DNA of 49,437 nt from Saprospiraceae bacterium (lineage in GTDB: Bacteria > Bacteroidota > Bacteroidia > Chitinophagales > Saprospiraceae), in contig JADLBE010000111.1 of the NCBI GenBank assembly GCA_020847915.1, forward strand, positions 1 through 49,437, written 5' to 3'. A program made the translations under genes and the position numbers. This document shows, piece after piece, positions 1-10,089 of the stretch (the stretch's first letter is position 1; every line of letters starts with the position of its first letter). Under the pieces are notes generated by a model. That model was not told the DNA's origin. It saw only the letters and a list, made by a program, of their open reading frames with translations, and did no database searches.

Positions 1-39
1 GGCACAACCACTTGTCTTTTACCCTAAAAGCGACGGTTA

Positions 40-1260
40 CTACTCCTCCCTAAAAAACGACGGCACCCTTACAGCCCTGGCAGCAGGTGCAAAGGACGCC
101 AAAAGCCCAATGCCAAGAACCACACCTATGACCGGCAGAAAATCGGCAGCGCGCATGGCGATGGGATAACTTTCCACAAGAAATCCCTGCGGAACCGTGA
201 CAATACCCAGTGTTTTTTGGGCGATGTAAATGCCCACACCAAGTGCCAATCCGATGCACAGGCCCAAACCCGTCAGCAACAAACCTTCGGTAAGGAAAAT
301 GCGCCGGATGGTCAGGTCGGAGGCGCCAAGGCTTTTAAGGGTGGAAATGTCTTTTTGTTTGTCGAGCACAATCATCCACAAGGCGCCCACCATGTTGAAA
401 GCCATGAGGATGAGCATCAGGCTGGTAATGGCGAAGCCCATCCATTTTTCAAGTTTCATCACTTTGAAAAAAGCCTCGTTTTGCTCGTAATGGTCCCGAA
501 TCTGGTAACCGTCGCCCAAAATGGCGCCAAGATCGGATTTGACTTTTGCTACATCTGCCCCGGACTTGCACTTAAACTCCAGGGAAGAAACGGTTCCGGG
601 TGATGTTTCGAGCAGTTCGCGCATAAACTGCAGGTTGGTAAGAACGTATTGGTTGTCGTATTCCTGCTGGATGGCAAACGATCCCATGGGATACACCAAC
701 CGTGTTTTAAACGGATTTTGGAGCAGTTTACCGCTGTCTTTGGTGGGCATGTACACCGTAATGGTGGCTACCGGATCGCTGATGTTGATCCCAAGTTTGT
801 TGCGCACGCCGGCGCCCAGCACCACACCGTTTCTATCCTCCGACCGTAGCAGGTAACGTCCTTCAAAAACCGTGGAATCGATGTTGTTGATGCGGGCAAA
901 ATTGTCGTCGACCCCCTTCAATATCCCGAAATCCTGGGAAGTTCCGTATTCGAAAAAGGCAATTTCTTCAAGTGATTCGCTCAGGTACAACACACCGGGT
1001 ACTTCGCGCATACGCACCAGCACAAGGCTGTCTGGCTCAAATGTTTTGCCTTTGGCCGGCGTAATTTTAATTTCGGGATTAAAATGCCCGAAAAGTCCGG
1101 AAAGCAGATCTTCAAAACCATTAAACACAGACAGGATGAGTAACAATGCGGCGGTGCCTACGGCAATGCCAAAAACAGAGATTCCTGTAATGATGTTGAT
1201 GGCGTTGGTACTGCGTTTGGCGAAGAGGTAGCGCCGGGCAACAAGGAAGGAGAAGTTCAC
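40..1260 (-). CDS. FtsX/LolC/LolE-like ABC transporter permease (lipoprotein-release type)
   Basis: 406 aa, N-terminal FLVARRYLFAKRSTNAINIITGISVFGIAVGTAALLLILSVFNGFE typical of LolC/E permeases, C-terminal FtsX TM block; GTG start; -7 box TACTTTTG on minus strand (CAAAAGTA at 1279-1286). Confidence 0.9.
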   Translation of the reverse strand: MNFSFLVARRYLFAKRSTNAINIITGISVFGIAVGTAALLLILSVFNGFEDLLSGLFGHFNPEIKITPAKGKTFEPDSLVLVRMREVPGVLYLSESLEEIAFFEYGTSQDFGILKGVDDNFARINNIDSTVFEGRYLLRSEDRNGVVLGAGVRNKLGINISDPVATITVYMPTKDSGKLLQNPFKTRLVYPMGSFAIQQEYDNQYVLTNLQFMRELLETSPGTVSSLEFKCKSGADVAKVKSDLGAILGDGYQIRDHYEQNEAFFKVMKLEKWMGFAITSLMLILMAFNMVGALWMIVLDKQKDISTLKSLGASDLTIRRIFLTEGLLLTGLGLCIGLALGVGIYIAQKTLGIVTVPQGFLVESYPIAMRAADFLPVIGVVLGIGLLASFAPAARAVRVPSFFREE

Positions 1261-1291
1261 GGTTCAACGGTTGTACGGCAAAAGTACACTT

Positions 1292-1720
1292 TCAACCGCA
1301 ATTGGCGATGATGCGGTTGAGCACCTGCTGCAACGCCTCGATTTCGGAGGGTGAGATACCCTGGAGAGCCGTATCCCTGTAGTTTTTAACAATGGGCGAT
1401 ACCCTTGCCAACAATTCGCGGCCTTTTTCAGTAACGTTGAGTTTGAACCGCCGCCGGTCGCCCGGATGTGCATTCCGCTCGAGGTAGCCCTTCAGTACCA
1501 GGAGCTCTACGATGCGTGTGATGGAAGCTGTATCCTTAAAAACGGCCTCCGCAATTTCATTTTGATACCGTTCACCGTCTTCTTCAATAAGCCGAAGTAC
1601 AAGCCATTGGTCGATGGTGATGTCGAGCCCGGCTTTGCTGATGCTTCTTTGCGCAAACTGCCGGTAGGTCTTGATGGCCTTTTCAATCGAATAAAAAATG
1701 ACGGATTCCAGTTTTTCCAT
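1292..1720 (-). CDS. MarR family winged-helix transcriptional regulator
   Basis: 142 aa; ITIDQWLVLRLIEEDGERYQNEIAEAVFKDTASITRIVELLVLKGYLERNAHPGDRRRFKLNVTEKG is a MarR wHTH signature. Confidence 0.92.
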   Translation of the reverse strand: MEKLESVIFYSIEKAIKTYRQFAQRSISKAGLDITIDQWLVLRLIEEDGERYQNEIAEAVFKDTASITRIVELLVLKGYLERNAHPGDRRRFKLNVTEKGRELLARVSPIVKNYRDTALQGISPSEIEALQQVLNRIIANCG

Positions 1721-1779
1721 TTCCCAAAAAAAGTAGCTGATACATCAATTAAAATGTCAAGGTATGAATTCATGCACAA

Positions 1780-1807
1780 AACAACAAATTTACCCATATT
1801 TGTTGTT
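1780..1807. promoter_or_regulatory. candidate MarR operator: perfect inverted repeat AACAACAAAT-N8-ATTTGTTGTT overlapping a -7 box
   Basis: 10-bp perfect arms in the divergent MarR/GNAT intergenic region; CAAATTTA (1785-1792) = TAAATTTG -7 box on minus strand. Confidence 0.55.
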
Positions 1808-1821
1808 CATTTTACAAAGAC

Positions 1822-2328
1822 ATGACCGAGCCAACGTCTGCCCGTCTTCGTTTCCGGGTACCTGAAAACAGGGATTTTGATTTTGTATACAGCCTCCAAA
1901 GCGATCCGGAAACCATGTCGTTTATCCGGGCCCCGGAAATCGATCCGACAGCGGTACGCGAACGTATGCAACAATGGGAAAGTTACCGCGAACAAAATCC
2001 GGGCCTTGGCGTGTGGATTACTTCATTTGGCGACACCGATGAAAACGTGGGGTATTGTGTTTTGCGCCATGTCAACTTTACACCCGGCAACGACCTCGAA
2101 CTTGGCTACGTCATCGCTCCCGCCTATTGGGGGCAGGGTATGGCCACCGAAGTGACGCATGCCCTGCTCAACTTTGCCATTGAAAAATTTGGCGCTGCCA
2201 AAGTGGTGGCTTTTACCGATCCCGGCCACCTGCTATCCCAAAAAGTACTTTTAAAATGTGGGTTCAAAGCGGCAGGCACGGCAAAAGTGTATTCGGAAGA
2301 GGATGCTTATTTTGAGTTTAAAGTTTAA
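1822..2328 (+). CDS. GNAT family N-acetyltransferase (RimJ/RimL-like)
   Basis: 168 aa; TSARLRFRVPENRDFDFVYSLQSDPETM, ELGYVIAPAYWGQGMATEVTHALLNFAIEKFG; stop codon lies inside the first TTTAAAG repeat unit. Confidence 0.9.
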   Translation: MTEPTSARLRFRVPENRDFDFVYSLQSDPETMSFIRAPEIDPTAVRERMQQWESYREQNPGLGVWITSFGDTDENVGYCVLRHVNFTPGNDLELGYVIAPAYWGQGMATEVTHALLNFAIEKFGAAKVVAFTDPGHLLSQKVLLKCGFKAAGTAKVYSEEDAYFEFKV

Positions 2329-2474
2329 AGTTTAAAGTTTAAAGTCAGCTTGGAATATCAATAAAGAATGCCCAATCATTTGAGATACAAACGATTGGGC
2401 ATTCTTTAAACTTTAAACTTTAAACTTTAAACTTTAAACTTTAAACTTTAAACTTTAAACTTTAAACTTTAAAC
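2316..2474. repeat. Palindrome with heptamer-repeat arms: (GTTTAAA)x4 / hairpin core / (TTTAAAC)x10
   Basis: 4 units 2316-2343, 15-bp hairpin AAAGAATGCCCAATC (2363-2377) / GATTGGGCATTCTTT (2393-2407), 10 units 2405-2474. Confidence 0.95.
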
Positions 2475-2477
2475 TAT

Positions 2478-3953
2478 TTACCGGTACACCACTTTTTTCA
2501 CCTGTACGTTGCCTTCATTTTCTACCTGAAGCATGTACATGCCTTGGCCGAACGGACGCAGATCGATGCGGTCTCCGTTGTTCATCAGTTGGTCGATGAG
2601 CAATTTGCCATCGGTGCGGAACAAACGTACCCTTGCCTGATCGCTGTTTTGCAGGTTGAGGCGGGTGAGGCCCTGGGTGGTTGGGTTGGGCGAAACAAAG
2701 AAAGCGGCCACATCAACCGGCTCGTTCACCGCGGTTGTGCCAACTTGAACCGTTTGTTGGAATGTTTCGCTGGAACACCAGTTGGAGGCGGTAAGACTTA
2801 CTTCGTACGTGCCGTCCTGCAAATAGGTATGTGTCGGATTTTTTTCATTGCTTACGGTTCCGTCGCCAAATTCCCAGCTCCAGCTGGTAGCCCAAAGCGT
2901 TGTGTTTTGGAAAGCCACTTCGTTGTCGTCGCCGGTTTGAGCTACAAACTCGGGTTCAACAATCAACAGTGAATCGCCGTTGAGGCTTTCAATGCCGATA
3001 AACACGCCGGAGTCGAATATCCCGTCGCCGGCATCTGCAATGGCCAGACGCACATGGTAGGTTTCACCTGCTGTGACCGGCAATTTTGCCCAAAGCGTCG
3101 TGGTGAAAGCGTCGTATTGAACCGTTGTACCACCGGCATTTTCAATAAAATACTGGGTATTGATGAATTGGTTGAGGTTGTTGATGGCCACCGGTAAGTT
3201 GGTGTTGGGCACAAGTGCGATGTTGGTGCCGCCGGGCGACACGTACCAGTAACCTGGGTAAATAACGGTGTCCAACGGACAATTAGGGTCCTGAAAACAC
3301 CAGGTTGTGAGCGTATCGGTTTGAATCCAGCACGAATCGATCATTTGAAGTGAATCGTAGGTACACACCTGGTAGCTATTGAGCAGGAACGTATCCACGC
3401 AGATGGTGCAGGAATCGCTGTAATAGTAGGACGTATCGGCTTCCACATAGATGCTGTCGCCGGACGGCAGTCCTGGACCATCCACCAGAAAAGCAAACAG
3501 GTCGTTGAAATTGCTGTTGACATACTCGAGGTACTCTTCCGAACCAAAAACATATTGGAAGCAAAGCGTGTCGGTGGAGGGCACCACATCCATTTCGATC
3601 ACGGAAGCATCAAAAGTCGGGTAAGTGTAATTCATCAGGGCATCGAGCCATGGTGTGCCCGGTATACCCATGTTTACACCTGCGCTTTCATCATCGTTTG
3701 GACCTACGGCCGCATTTACATCGCCGGTCGTCATGAGCAATCCGGCATTCATACCGATGTTTGATTGGCTGCCTTCGAAAAAGCCGAGCGACAACGGGGT
3801 ACCGGTGTACGTTACGTTCGACACCGTTACGCCGGCGCCATTAAAAAATGAGGTGATCATTTGTTCAGCCGTGTAGTTGGGATCGACGAACAACTGGGCG
3901 CGCATTTGCGTGCTGAAAAGAACAAGCAGGAGGGTTAAGTAGCGAATTTTCAT
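2478..3953 (-). CDS. choice-of-anchor L domain protein with PKD domain and C-terminal T9SS sorting domain
   Basis: LFVDPNYTAEQMITSFFNGAGVTVSNVTYTG...; PKD SWEFGDGTVSNEKNPTHTYLQDGTYEVSLTASN; C-term VSPNPTTQGLTRLNLQ...GMYMLQVENEGNVQVKKVVYR. ATG at 3953 preferred over the ORF-track start (4064), whose N-term is repeat-encoded. Confidence 0.85.
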   Translation of the reverse strand: MKIRYLTLLLVLFSTQMRAQLFVDPNYTAEQMITSFFNGAGVTVSNVTYTGTPLSLGFFEGSQSNIGMNAGLLMTTGDVNAAVGPNDDESAGVNMGIPGTPWLDALMNYTYPTFDASVIEMDVVPSTDTLCFQYVFGSEEYLEYVNSNFNDLFAFLVDGPGLPSGDSIYVEADTSYYYSDSCTICVDTFLLNSYQVCTYDSLQMIDSCWIQTDTLTTWCFQDPNCPLDTVIYPGYWYVSPGGTNIALVPNTNLPVAINNLNQFINTQYFIENAGGTTVQYDAFTTTLWAKLPVTAGETYHVRLAIADAGDGIFDSGVFIGIESLNGDSLLIVEPEFVAQTGDDNEVAFQNTTLWATSWSWEFGDGTVSNEKNPTHTYLQDGTYEVSLTASNWCSSETFQQTVQVGTTAVNEPVDVAAFFVSPNPTTQGLTRLNLQNSDQARVRLFRTDGKLLIDQLMNNGDRIDLRPFGQGMYMLQVENEGNVQVKKVVYR

Positions 3954-3959
3954 GTAGAA

Positions 3960-4158
3960 GCAGGCAGCAGTTAGCAGGCAGCAGGCAGTTAAAAAACCAG
4001 TAAGCTTGCAGCCAATTGTTAAAAGGTTTGGGTTTGTTTCGTTAAAGATACAATGACTGGACAATTCGCTGTTTTTAAAAATATGTTTAAATTCGACATC
4101 TGTCCACTATAATTTGCCTGCTACCTGCAGCCAGCTAACTGCTGCCAGCTGCCTGCTA
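3960..4158. repeat. Degenerate GCAGGCA-type heptamer repeats, inverted, on either side of a divergent promoter region
   Basis: Left gcaggcagcagttagcaggcagcaggcagtt (3960-3990), right gcctgctacctgcagccagctaactgctgccagctgcctgct (4116-4157). Confidence 0.75.
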
Positions 4159-4164
4159 ATTTCG

Positions 4165-4172
4165 TACCTTTG
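4165..4172 (+). promoter_or_regulatory. Bacteroidota -7 box TACCTTTG for mfd
   Basis: TACCTTTG then 4 nt (cacc) then GTG start at 4177. Confidence 0.6.
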
Positions 4173-4176
4173 CACC

Positions 4177-7100
4177 GTGCAAAACATAGCCTACCTGCTC
4201 GAACGCTACCGCGATCACGCGAAGCTCAATGATTTTTCCGATGCCATCATCCAAACGCCTCCAGCACGGCTGCAATTCAGCGGACTCAAGGGCGCTCAGG
4301 AGTCGTTGGTGTTTGCCGGGGCTTTGCTGGGACCGCGTGAAAAACCCGCGCTGCCCCGTACCCATTTGTACATCGCCAACAGCAAGGAAGAAGCTGCTTA
4401 CCGGCAAAACGACCTGGCGGGTTTGTTTCCCGATCAGGTGATCCATTTTTTCCCCGACAGCTTCAAACGCCCCGCATACTTCGAAGACCTGCACCCTACC
4501 CAGGTGTTGCAACGCTCTGAAACCATCAACAAAATTACTGCGGCGCCAGGCCAAACACACGTCGTGGTAACCTATCCCGAAGCACTGTTTGAAAAAGTGG
4601 TGTCGCCGGAGGTTTTGGAAAAAAGTCGCATCGAAATCGCCAAAGGGGAAAAACTCGACATCGATTTTATGATGCAGGTTTTGGTGGAATACGGCTTCGA
4701 ACGCACCGATTTTGTGTACGAACCCGGCCAGTTTAGTCTGCGAGGTGGCATCATCGACCTGTTTTCGTACGGCAACGACCTGCCCTACCGCATCGAATTG
4801 TTCGACGATGAGGTGGAAAGTATACGCACCTTCGATCCGCTTACACAGCTTTCAAAAACCAACATCGTCCACGTCAGCATCGTACCCAACCTCAATACAC
4901 GCTTCCGCAATGACCAAAAAGTGTCGCTTCTGCGCGTTTTGGCACAAGGCACCGTGGTGTGGGTGAAGGATCTTCAGTTTTTGCTCGACCGTTTACAATA
5001 CTGCTTTGAACGCGCCGAACAATTCGCCGACAAAGTGACCAAACTCGAAGAACCCGAGCTTCGGGAAATTTTCCGCGACCGGGCCTTTTTGTACCCTTCC
5101 GACGTACTTGAAGACCTTTCCGAACTTCCGCTCGTTTTCCTGGAAGGGGGCAGGGAACACCCCGAAAAAATTCTGGAAAGTTTGGGCTACAGTGCTTCGC
5201 CGGTGCAACATGTTCATTTTGAAAGCAAACCCCAGCCCAGTTTCAACAAAAACTTCGACCTGCTCATACGCCACCTGCACGAGAACCAGGCCGCCGGTTA
5301 TGAGACGTTTATGTTTTCCGAAAACGTGAAACAGTTTGACCGTTTGGGAAAAATTTTCTCCGACCTCAAAGCCAAGGTGCAGTGGTCGCCGGTGGAAACC
5401 GCCATCCACGAAGGATTTTTGGACGACGACCTGAAACTCGCCTGCCTTACAGACCACCAGATTTTCCAACGTTTTCACCAGTACAAACTGCGTACGGGTT
5501 TTTCCAAAGAGCAGGCACTCAACGTGCGTCTGTTGCGCGAACTGCAACCAGGCGATTTTGTGACGCACATCGACCATGGCATCGGCAAATTTTCGGGCCT
5601 GCAAAAAATTGAAATCGGCGGACAAATGCAGGAAGCCGTACGCCTCGTTTACAAAAACAACGACATCCTGTACGTCAGCATTCACTCGCTGCACAAAATC
5701 AGCAAGTTTCAGGGACAGGACGGCACGCCTCCCGTGCTCAGCAAAATCGGTTCCGACTCCTGGAAACAACTCAAGGCGCGTACCAAAAAGAAAATAAAGG
5801 ACATTGCGGCCGAGCTTATAAAATTATACGCCAAACGCCGCGCTGCCAAAGGTCACGCCTTCCCGCCCGACGGATACATGCAAATTGAACTGGAAGCCAG
5901 CTTTATGTACGAAGACACGCCAGACCAGTTCAAAAGCACGCAGGATGTGAAAGCGGACATGGAAAAAGCATTTCCGATGGACCGCCTTATTTGCGGCGAT
6001 GTGGGTTTTGGCAAAACCGAGGTCGCCATCCGCGCTGCTTTCAAAGCCGCCACCGATGGTAAACAGGTGGCCATCCTCGTGCCCACCACCATCCTCGCCC
6101 TTCAACACTGGAAAACCTTTACCGAGCGCCTGAAGGAATTCCCCGTCACCATCGATTACCTCAACCGTTTCCGCACGGCCAAAGAGAAAAAAGAACTGCT
6201 GGCCAAGCTCAAAACCGGCGAAATCGACATCGTTATTGGGACACATGGCCTCCTGAGCAAGGATGTAGGTTTCAAAGACCTGGGCCTGCTCATTGTAGAC
6301 GAGGAACAAAAATTTGGCGTAGCCTCCAAAGAAAAATTACGCGCGATAAAGGTGAATGTGGATACCCTTACCCTCACCGCTACGCCCATTCCACGCACGA
6401 TGCAGTTCAGCTTGATGGCCGCGCGCGACCTCAGCATCATACGTACACCTCCTCCCAACCGGCAACCCATCAACACGGAAATTCGGGTATTCGACGAAGA
6501 CCTCATCAAAGACGCCGTGTATTTTGAAGTGCATCGGGGCGGACAGGTGTTTTTTGTGCACAACCGCGTACTCGATTTGCCCAAAATTGTGGAAATGTTG
6601 CGCCGGTTGTGCCCCGACCTCAACATCGCCATGGCCCATGGCCAGATGGACGCCGAGCACCTCGAACAAGTCCTGGTTGAATTCATCGACCGCCGCCACG
6701 ACGTGCTTGTGTGTACCAACATCATCGAAACGGGTCTCGACATACCGAACGCCAACACCATCCTCATCAACCGGGCCGACATGTTTGGCTTGAGTGACCT
6801 GCACCAACTTCGCGGGCGTGTCGGACGCTCCAACCAAAAAGCTTATTGCTACCTGCTCTCCCCGCCCCTCAGCGTACTTACCCAGGAGGCCCGCAAACGC
6901 CTGCGCACCATCGAGGAGTTCAGCGACCTGGGTTCGGGTTTCCAGGTGGCCATGCGCGACCTCGACATCCGTGGCGCCGGCAACCTGCTTGGCGGCGAAC
7001 AAAGCGGTTTCATCGCCGACATCGGTTTTGATACCTACCAGAAAATTCTGGACGAGGCCATTCAGGAACTCAAAGAAACCGACTTCAAAGATTTGTTCAA

Positions 7101-7593
7101 AGAAGAAATCGCCCAACGCGGCTCCTACGTGCGCGATGTGGTGATCGAAACCGACGTGGAAATGCTCATTCCGGACGAATATGTGAGCAATACCCAGGAA
7201 AGGTTCAACCTCTACACCGAGCTTGATGCCATTGAAAATGAAAACGACATCGCAGCTTACGCCAAACGTCTCGAGGACCGTTTCGGCAAACTGCCCCACC
7301 AGGTGCACGCCCTGTTCGAAGCCCTGCGCCTGCGCTGGTTGTGCCGAAAACTGGGTTTTGAAAGGCTGATTTTAAAAGGCGGCAAAATGCGCTGTTATTT
7401 CCTCGGCGATCCGCAGTCGTCGTTTTTCGAAACTGCGCAGTTCCAAAAAATCATGGGTTTTATTCAGCAAAAAGGCCGCATCATGGGCCTCAGTTTGAAA
7501 CAAACCAACAAGGAACTTATCGTTGTTCAGGATGAGGTACGCAGCATCAAACAAGCGAAAAGCACGCTTGAACAAGTTATTTCGGTGCTTTGA
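4177..7593 (+). CDS. mfd: transcription-repair coupling factor Mfd
   Basis: UvrB-like N-term (RTDFVYEPGQFSLRGGIIDLFSYG), CarD-like RID (LQPGDFVTHIDHGIGKFSGLQKIEIGG), helicase motifs DRLICGDVGFGKTEVAIRAAFKA, DEEQKFGV, RGRVGRSNQKAYCYLL; GTG at 4177 inferred, upstream part of the ORF is repeat-encoded. Confidence 0.97.
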   Translation: MQNIAYLLERYRDHAKLNDFSDAIIQTPPARLQFSGLKGAQESLVFAGALLGPREKPALPRTHLYIANSKEEAAYRQNDLAGLFPDQVIHFFPDSFKRPAYFEDLHPTQVLQRSETINKITAAPGQTHVVVTYPEALFEKVVSPEVLEKSRIEIAKGEKLDIDFMMQVLVEYGFERTDFVYEPGQFSLRGGIIDLFSYGNDLPYRIELFDDEVESIRTFDPLTQLSKTNIVHVSIVPNLNTRFRNDQKVSLLRVLAQGTVVWVKDLQFLLDRLQYCFERAEQFADKVTKLEEPELREIFRDRAFLYPSDVLEDLSELPLVFLEGGREHPEKILESLGYSASPVQHVHFESKPQPSFNKNFDLLIRHLHENQAAGYETFMFSENVKQFDRLGKIFSDLKAKVQWSPVETAIHEGFLDDDLKLACLTDHQIFQRFHQYKLRTGFSKEQALNVRLLRELQPGDFVTHIDHGIGKFSGLQKIEIGGQMQEAVRLVYKNNDILYVSIHSLHKISKFQGQDGTPPVLSKIGSDSWKQLKARTKKKIKDIAAELIKLYAKRRAAKGHAFPPDGYMQIELEASFMYEDTPDQFKSTQDVKADMEKAFPMDRLICGDVGFGKTEVAIRAAFKAATDGKQVAILVPTTILALQHWKTFTERLKEFPVTIDYLNRFRTAKEKKELLAKLKTGEIDIVIGTHGLLSKDVGFKDLGLLIVDEEQKFGVASKEKLRAIKVNVDTLTLTATPIPRTMQFSLMAARDLSIIRTPPPNRQPINTEIRVFDEDLIKDAVYFEVHRGGQVFFVHNRVLDLPKIVEMLRRLCPDLNIAMAHGQMDAEHLEQVLVEFIDRRHDVLVCTNIIETGLDIPNANTILINRADMFGLSDLHQLRGRVGRSNQKAYCYLLSPPLSVLTQEARKRLRTIEEFSDLGSGFQVAMRDLDIRGAGNLLGGEQSGFIADIGFDTYQKILDEAIQELKETDFKDLFKEEIAQRGSYVRDVVIETDVEMLIPDEYVSNTQERFNLYTELDAIENENDIAAYAKRLEDRFGKLPHQVHALFEALRLRWLCRKLGFERLILKGGKMRCYFLGDPQSSFFETAQFQKIMGFIQQKGRIMGLSLKQTNKELIVVQDEVRSIKQAKSTLEQVISVL

Positions 7594-7608
7594 AGCCTGG
7601 TTTGAGCT

Positions 7609-7789
7609 GGATTTGATTGACGAATGATGATTACATGATTGTTGATTTTTGAATTGGATTTTGGGGATTTGCAGGATTTTGGCCACGAAAAAGGAACAAT
7701 GCTCCCTTACTTGTGCACAAAATCCTGCAAATCCCTAAAATCCAATTCAAATTTCAAATTTCGTACGTCGTCAATCGTCAATCAAATCC
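7609..7789. repeat. Palindrome (GATTGAC / GAAATTT heptamers, shared AAAATCCTGCAAATCC core) between convergent genes
   Basis: Inner arms 7650-7681 tgaattggattttggggatttgcaggattttg vs 7718-7749 caaaatcctgcaaatccctaaaatccaattca. Confidence 0.9.
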
Positions 7790-7802
7790 CACAGGCGTTC
7801 CC

Positions 7803-8102
7803 TTACCCCACGGAGTCATAAATAAGCACTTTCGTCCACAGGTGTTTGTGTTCATCCACAAACTTCAGATGCACCGGATGCACCTGGTATTCTTTTTCGC
7901 CGGCGGCATCGTCGAAAACGGTGAGCAGGGAAAACGTGTAGGAGCGGTCGATCACCGGCCGGTCGGTTTCTGCGGGTGTACCCACGTTGAACATACGTAA
8001 GGTTTCGATGGCTCTCAGCGAACGGATGCCGTTTTCAAGTTGCTGTTTTTCAGCGGGTGTAGCATCGGGTGCCATCCAGAAAAATACATGGTGTACGAAC
8101 AT
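7803..8102 (-). CDS. Dabb (stress-responsive alpha/beta barrel) domain protein
   Basis: MFVHHVFFWMAPDATPAEKQQLENGIRSLRAIETLRMFNVGTPAETDRPVIDRSYTFSLLTVFDDAAGEKEYQVHPVHLKFVDE. Confidence 0.85.
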   Translation of the reverse strand: MFVHHVFFWMAPDATPAEKQQLENGIRSLRAIETLRMFNVGTPAETDRPVIDRSYTFSLLTVFDDAAGEKEYQVHPVHLKFVDEHKHLWTKVLIYDSVG

Positions 8103-8158
8103 AAGGTGTTGTTTTGCCGCCAAAGTACGAACTTGCCCTCTCAAAACCAGACACTGTC

Positions 8159-8578
8159 ATGAACATGCACTTTCGCCGCTCACCCGACGGCGCACAACTC
8201 ATCGCAACCGACGAAGCCGGTATAGAAACCGGACTCTACATTCCCGTTGATGCCGACGGCGCCGGACAAGGACTGCGCGCCATGCAACTTATGATCATGA
8301 GCCTGGGCGCCTGCGCAACCGTCGACGTGCTCAGCATCCTCAAAAAACAACGCCAGGAAGTGGCGGGATATAACATTGAGGCGCATGCCGACCGCGATAC
8401 CAGCCACCTGCCGGCGCCCTGGGAAAAAGCACACCTCGTTTTTACGTTCACCGGAGGCAAAGTGGACCCCGAAAAGGCCCAACGCGCTGTAGAACTTTCC
8501 ATGGTGAAGTACTGCAGCGCCACGGAAACGTTGCGGCGTGCCGGAGCGGAAATAACGTGGGAAGTCATAATCCGTTGA
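8159..8578 (+). CDS. OsmC family protein
   Basis: LRAMQLMIMSLGACATVDVLSILKKQRQEVAGYNIEAHADR ... VELSMVKYCSATETLRRAGAEITWE. Confidence 0.88.
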   Translation: MNMHFRRSPDGAQLIATDEAGIETGLYIPVDADGAGQGLRAMQLMIMSLGACATVDVLSILKKQRQEVAGYNIEAHADRDTSHLPAPWEKAHLVFTFTGGKVDPEKAQRAVELSMVKYCSATETLRRAGAEITWEVIIR

Positions 8579-8581
8579 ATG

Positions 8582-8740
8582 ACGAGATACGAAATTTGAA
8601 ATTTGAAATTTGAATTGGATTTTAGGGATTTGCAGGATTTTGAGCTTGGGAAAGGAATCACTATTCCCTTTTTCGAGACCAAAATCCTGCAAATCCCTAA
8701 AATCCAATTCTAATTTCAAACTTCAAATTTCGTATCTCGT
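8582..8740. repeat. Palindrome, 60-nt arms with 2 mismatches (acgagatacg-(aaatttg)n-aattggattttagggatttgcaggatttt)
   Basis: Arms 8582-8641 and 8681-8740 compared base by base. Confidence 0.95.
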
Positions 8741-8795
8741 AAATCAAAGTTGAGCTGCCAAAGGCAACATCACATCATTCCTTACAACCAACATC

Positions 8796-9971
8796 ATGGA
8801 AGAACAATACTCCCCCGAAACCCTGGCCGTGCGTATGCAAAACCGCCGCACACCCGAAAAAGAACACAGCACGCCTTTGTTCCTCACTTCCAGTTTTGTG
8901 TACGACTCGGCCGAAGACATGGCCGACGCCTTCACCAAAGACGACCCCGAGGTGAACATCTACAGTCGTTTTTCCAACCCGACGGTGGATGAATTTGTGG
9001 ACAAAATGTGTATGCTCGAAGGCGCGGAGGCGGGTGTGGCCACGGCTACGGGTATGGCGGCGGTGTTCAACACGTTTATGAGTTTGTTGCAGGCAGGCGA
9101 CCACATGCTGTCGGCTTCGGCGGTGTTTGGTTCCACCCACACCATCCTCACCAAATACATGCCCAAATGGGGCATCAGCAGCACGTATTTCGACATGAAC
9201 AAGCCCGAAACCATCGAGGCGCTTATCAGGCCGGAAACGAAACTGCTGTACCTCGAAACACCTTCCAATCCCGGGCTCGACCTCATCGATCTGGAGCTCG
9301 TGGGCGAAATTTGCCGTCGCCGGGGTATTTTGTTTGTGGTCGACAACTGTTTTGCAACACCTGTTTTGCAAAAGCCCATCCATTTCGGCGCCGATTTGGT
9401 AATCCATTCGGCTACCAAGTTTATAGACGGACAAGGGCGGGTGCTCGGTGGCGCCGTGTTGGGCCGCAAGGACCTCATCCACGACATTTACCTCATGACC
9501 CGCAACACGGGTCCGTCCATGAGTCCGTTCAACGCCTGGGTACTGAGCAAAAGTTTGGAAACCCTCACCCTGCGTATGGAGCGACACAGCGCCAGTGCCC
9601 TCGGTTTGGCAAAAGCACTGGAAGGCCATCCCGAAGTATCGCGCGTTCGTTACCCGTTTCTCAAAAGTCACCCACAATACGCCATCGCCCAAAAACAAAT
9701 GAGCCTGGGCGGCGGTATAGTGGCGTTCGAGTTGAAAGGCGGATTGGTGCACGGCCGGCGTTTTTTGAACAGCCTGAAAATGCTTTCCCGCACCAACAAT
9801 CTGGGCGACAGCCGAAGCATCGCATCGCACCCGGCCTCTACAACCCACTCCAAACTCAGCGAAGCCGAACGGCAGTTGGTAGGCATCACGCCGGGCTTAA
9901 TTCGGGTATCTGTGGGGCTTGAATCGCTCGTGGATATTGAAAGGGATGTATTGCAAGCGCTGTCGGCTTGA
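8796..9971 (+). CDS. trans-sulfuration PLP-dependent enzyme (O-succinylhomoserine sulfhydrylase / MetZ-like)
   Basis: PLFLTSSFVYDSAEDMADAF, YSRFSNPTVDEFVDKMCMLEGAEAGVATATGMAAV, SATKFIDGQGRVLGGAVLG (PLP Lys), SLGGGIVAFELKGG, SIASHPASTTHSKLS. Confidence 0.9.
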   Translation: MEEQYSPETLAVRMQNRRTPEKEHSTPLFLTSSFVYDSAEDMADAFTKDDPEVNIYSRFSNPTVDEFVDKMCMLEGAEAGVATATGMAAVFNTFMSLLQAGDHMLSASAVFGSTHTILTKYMPKWGISSTYFDMNKPETIEALIRPETKLLYLETPSNPGLDLIDLELVGEICRRRGILFVVDNCFATPVLQKPIHFGADLVIHSATKFIDGQGRVLGGAVLGRKDLIHDIYLMTRNTGPSMSPFNAWVLSKSLETLTLRMERHSASALGLAKALEGHPEVSRVRYPFLKSHPQYAIAQKQMSLGGGIVAFELKGGLVHGRRFLNSLKMLSRTNNLGDSRSIASHPASTTHSKLSEAERQLVGITPGLIRVSVGLESLVDIERDVLQALSA

Positions 9972-10089
9972 TAACTATTTTAACGAAGTCTGTTTTAAAA
10001 TATCAAAAGATTTTGCAGCTTTGCAGCACAATGTCCAATACATATTTGGCATTGTGCAAGTAGTTCAAAATCCTATTAACAACAGACGC

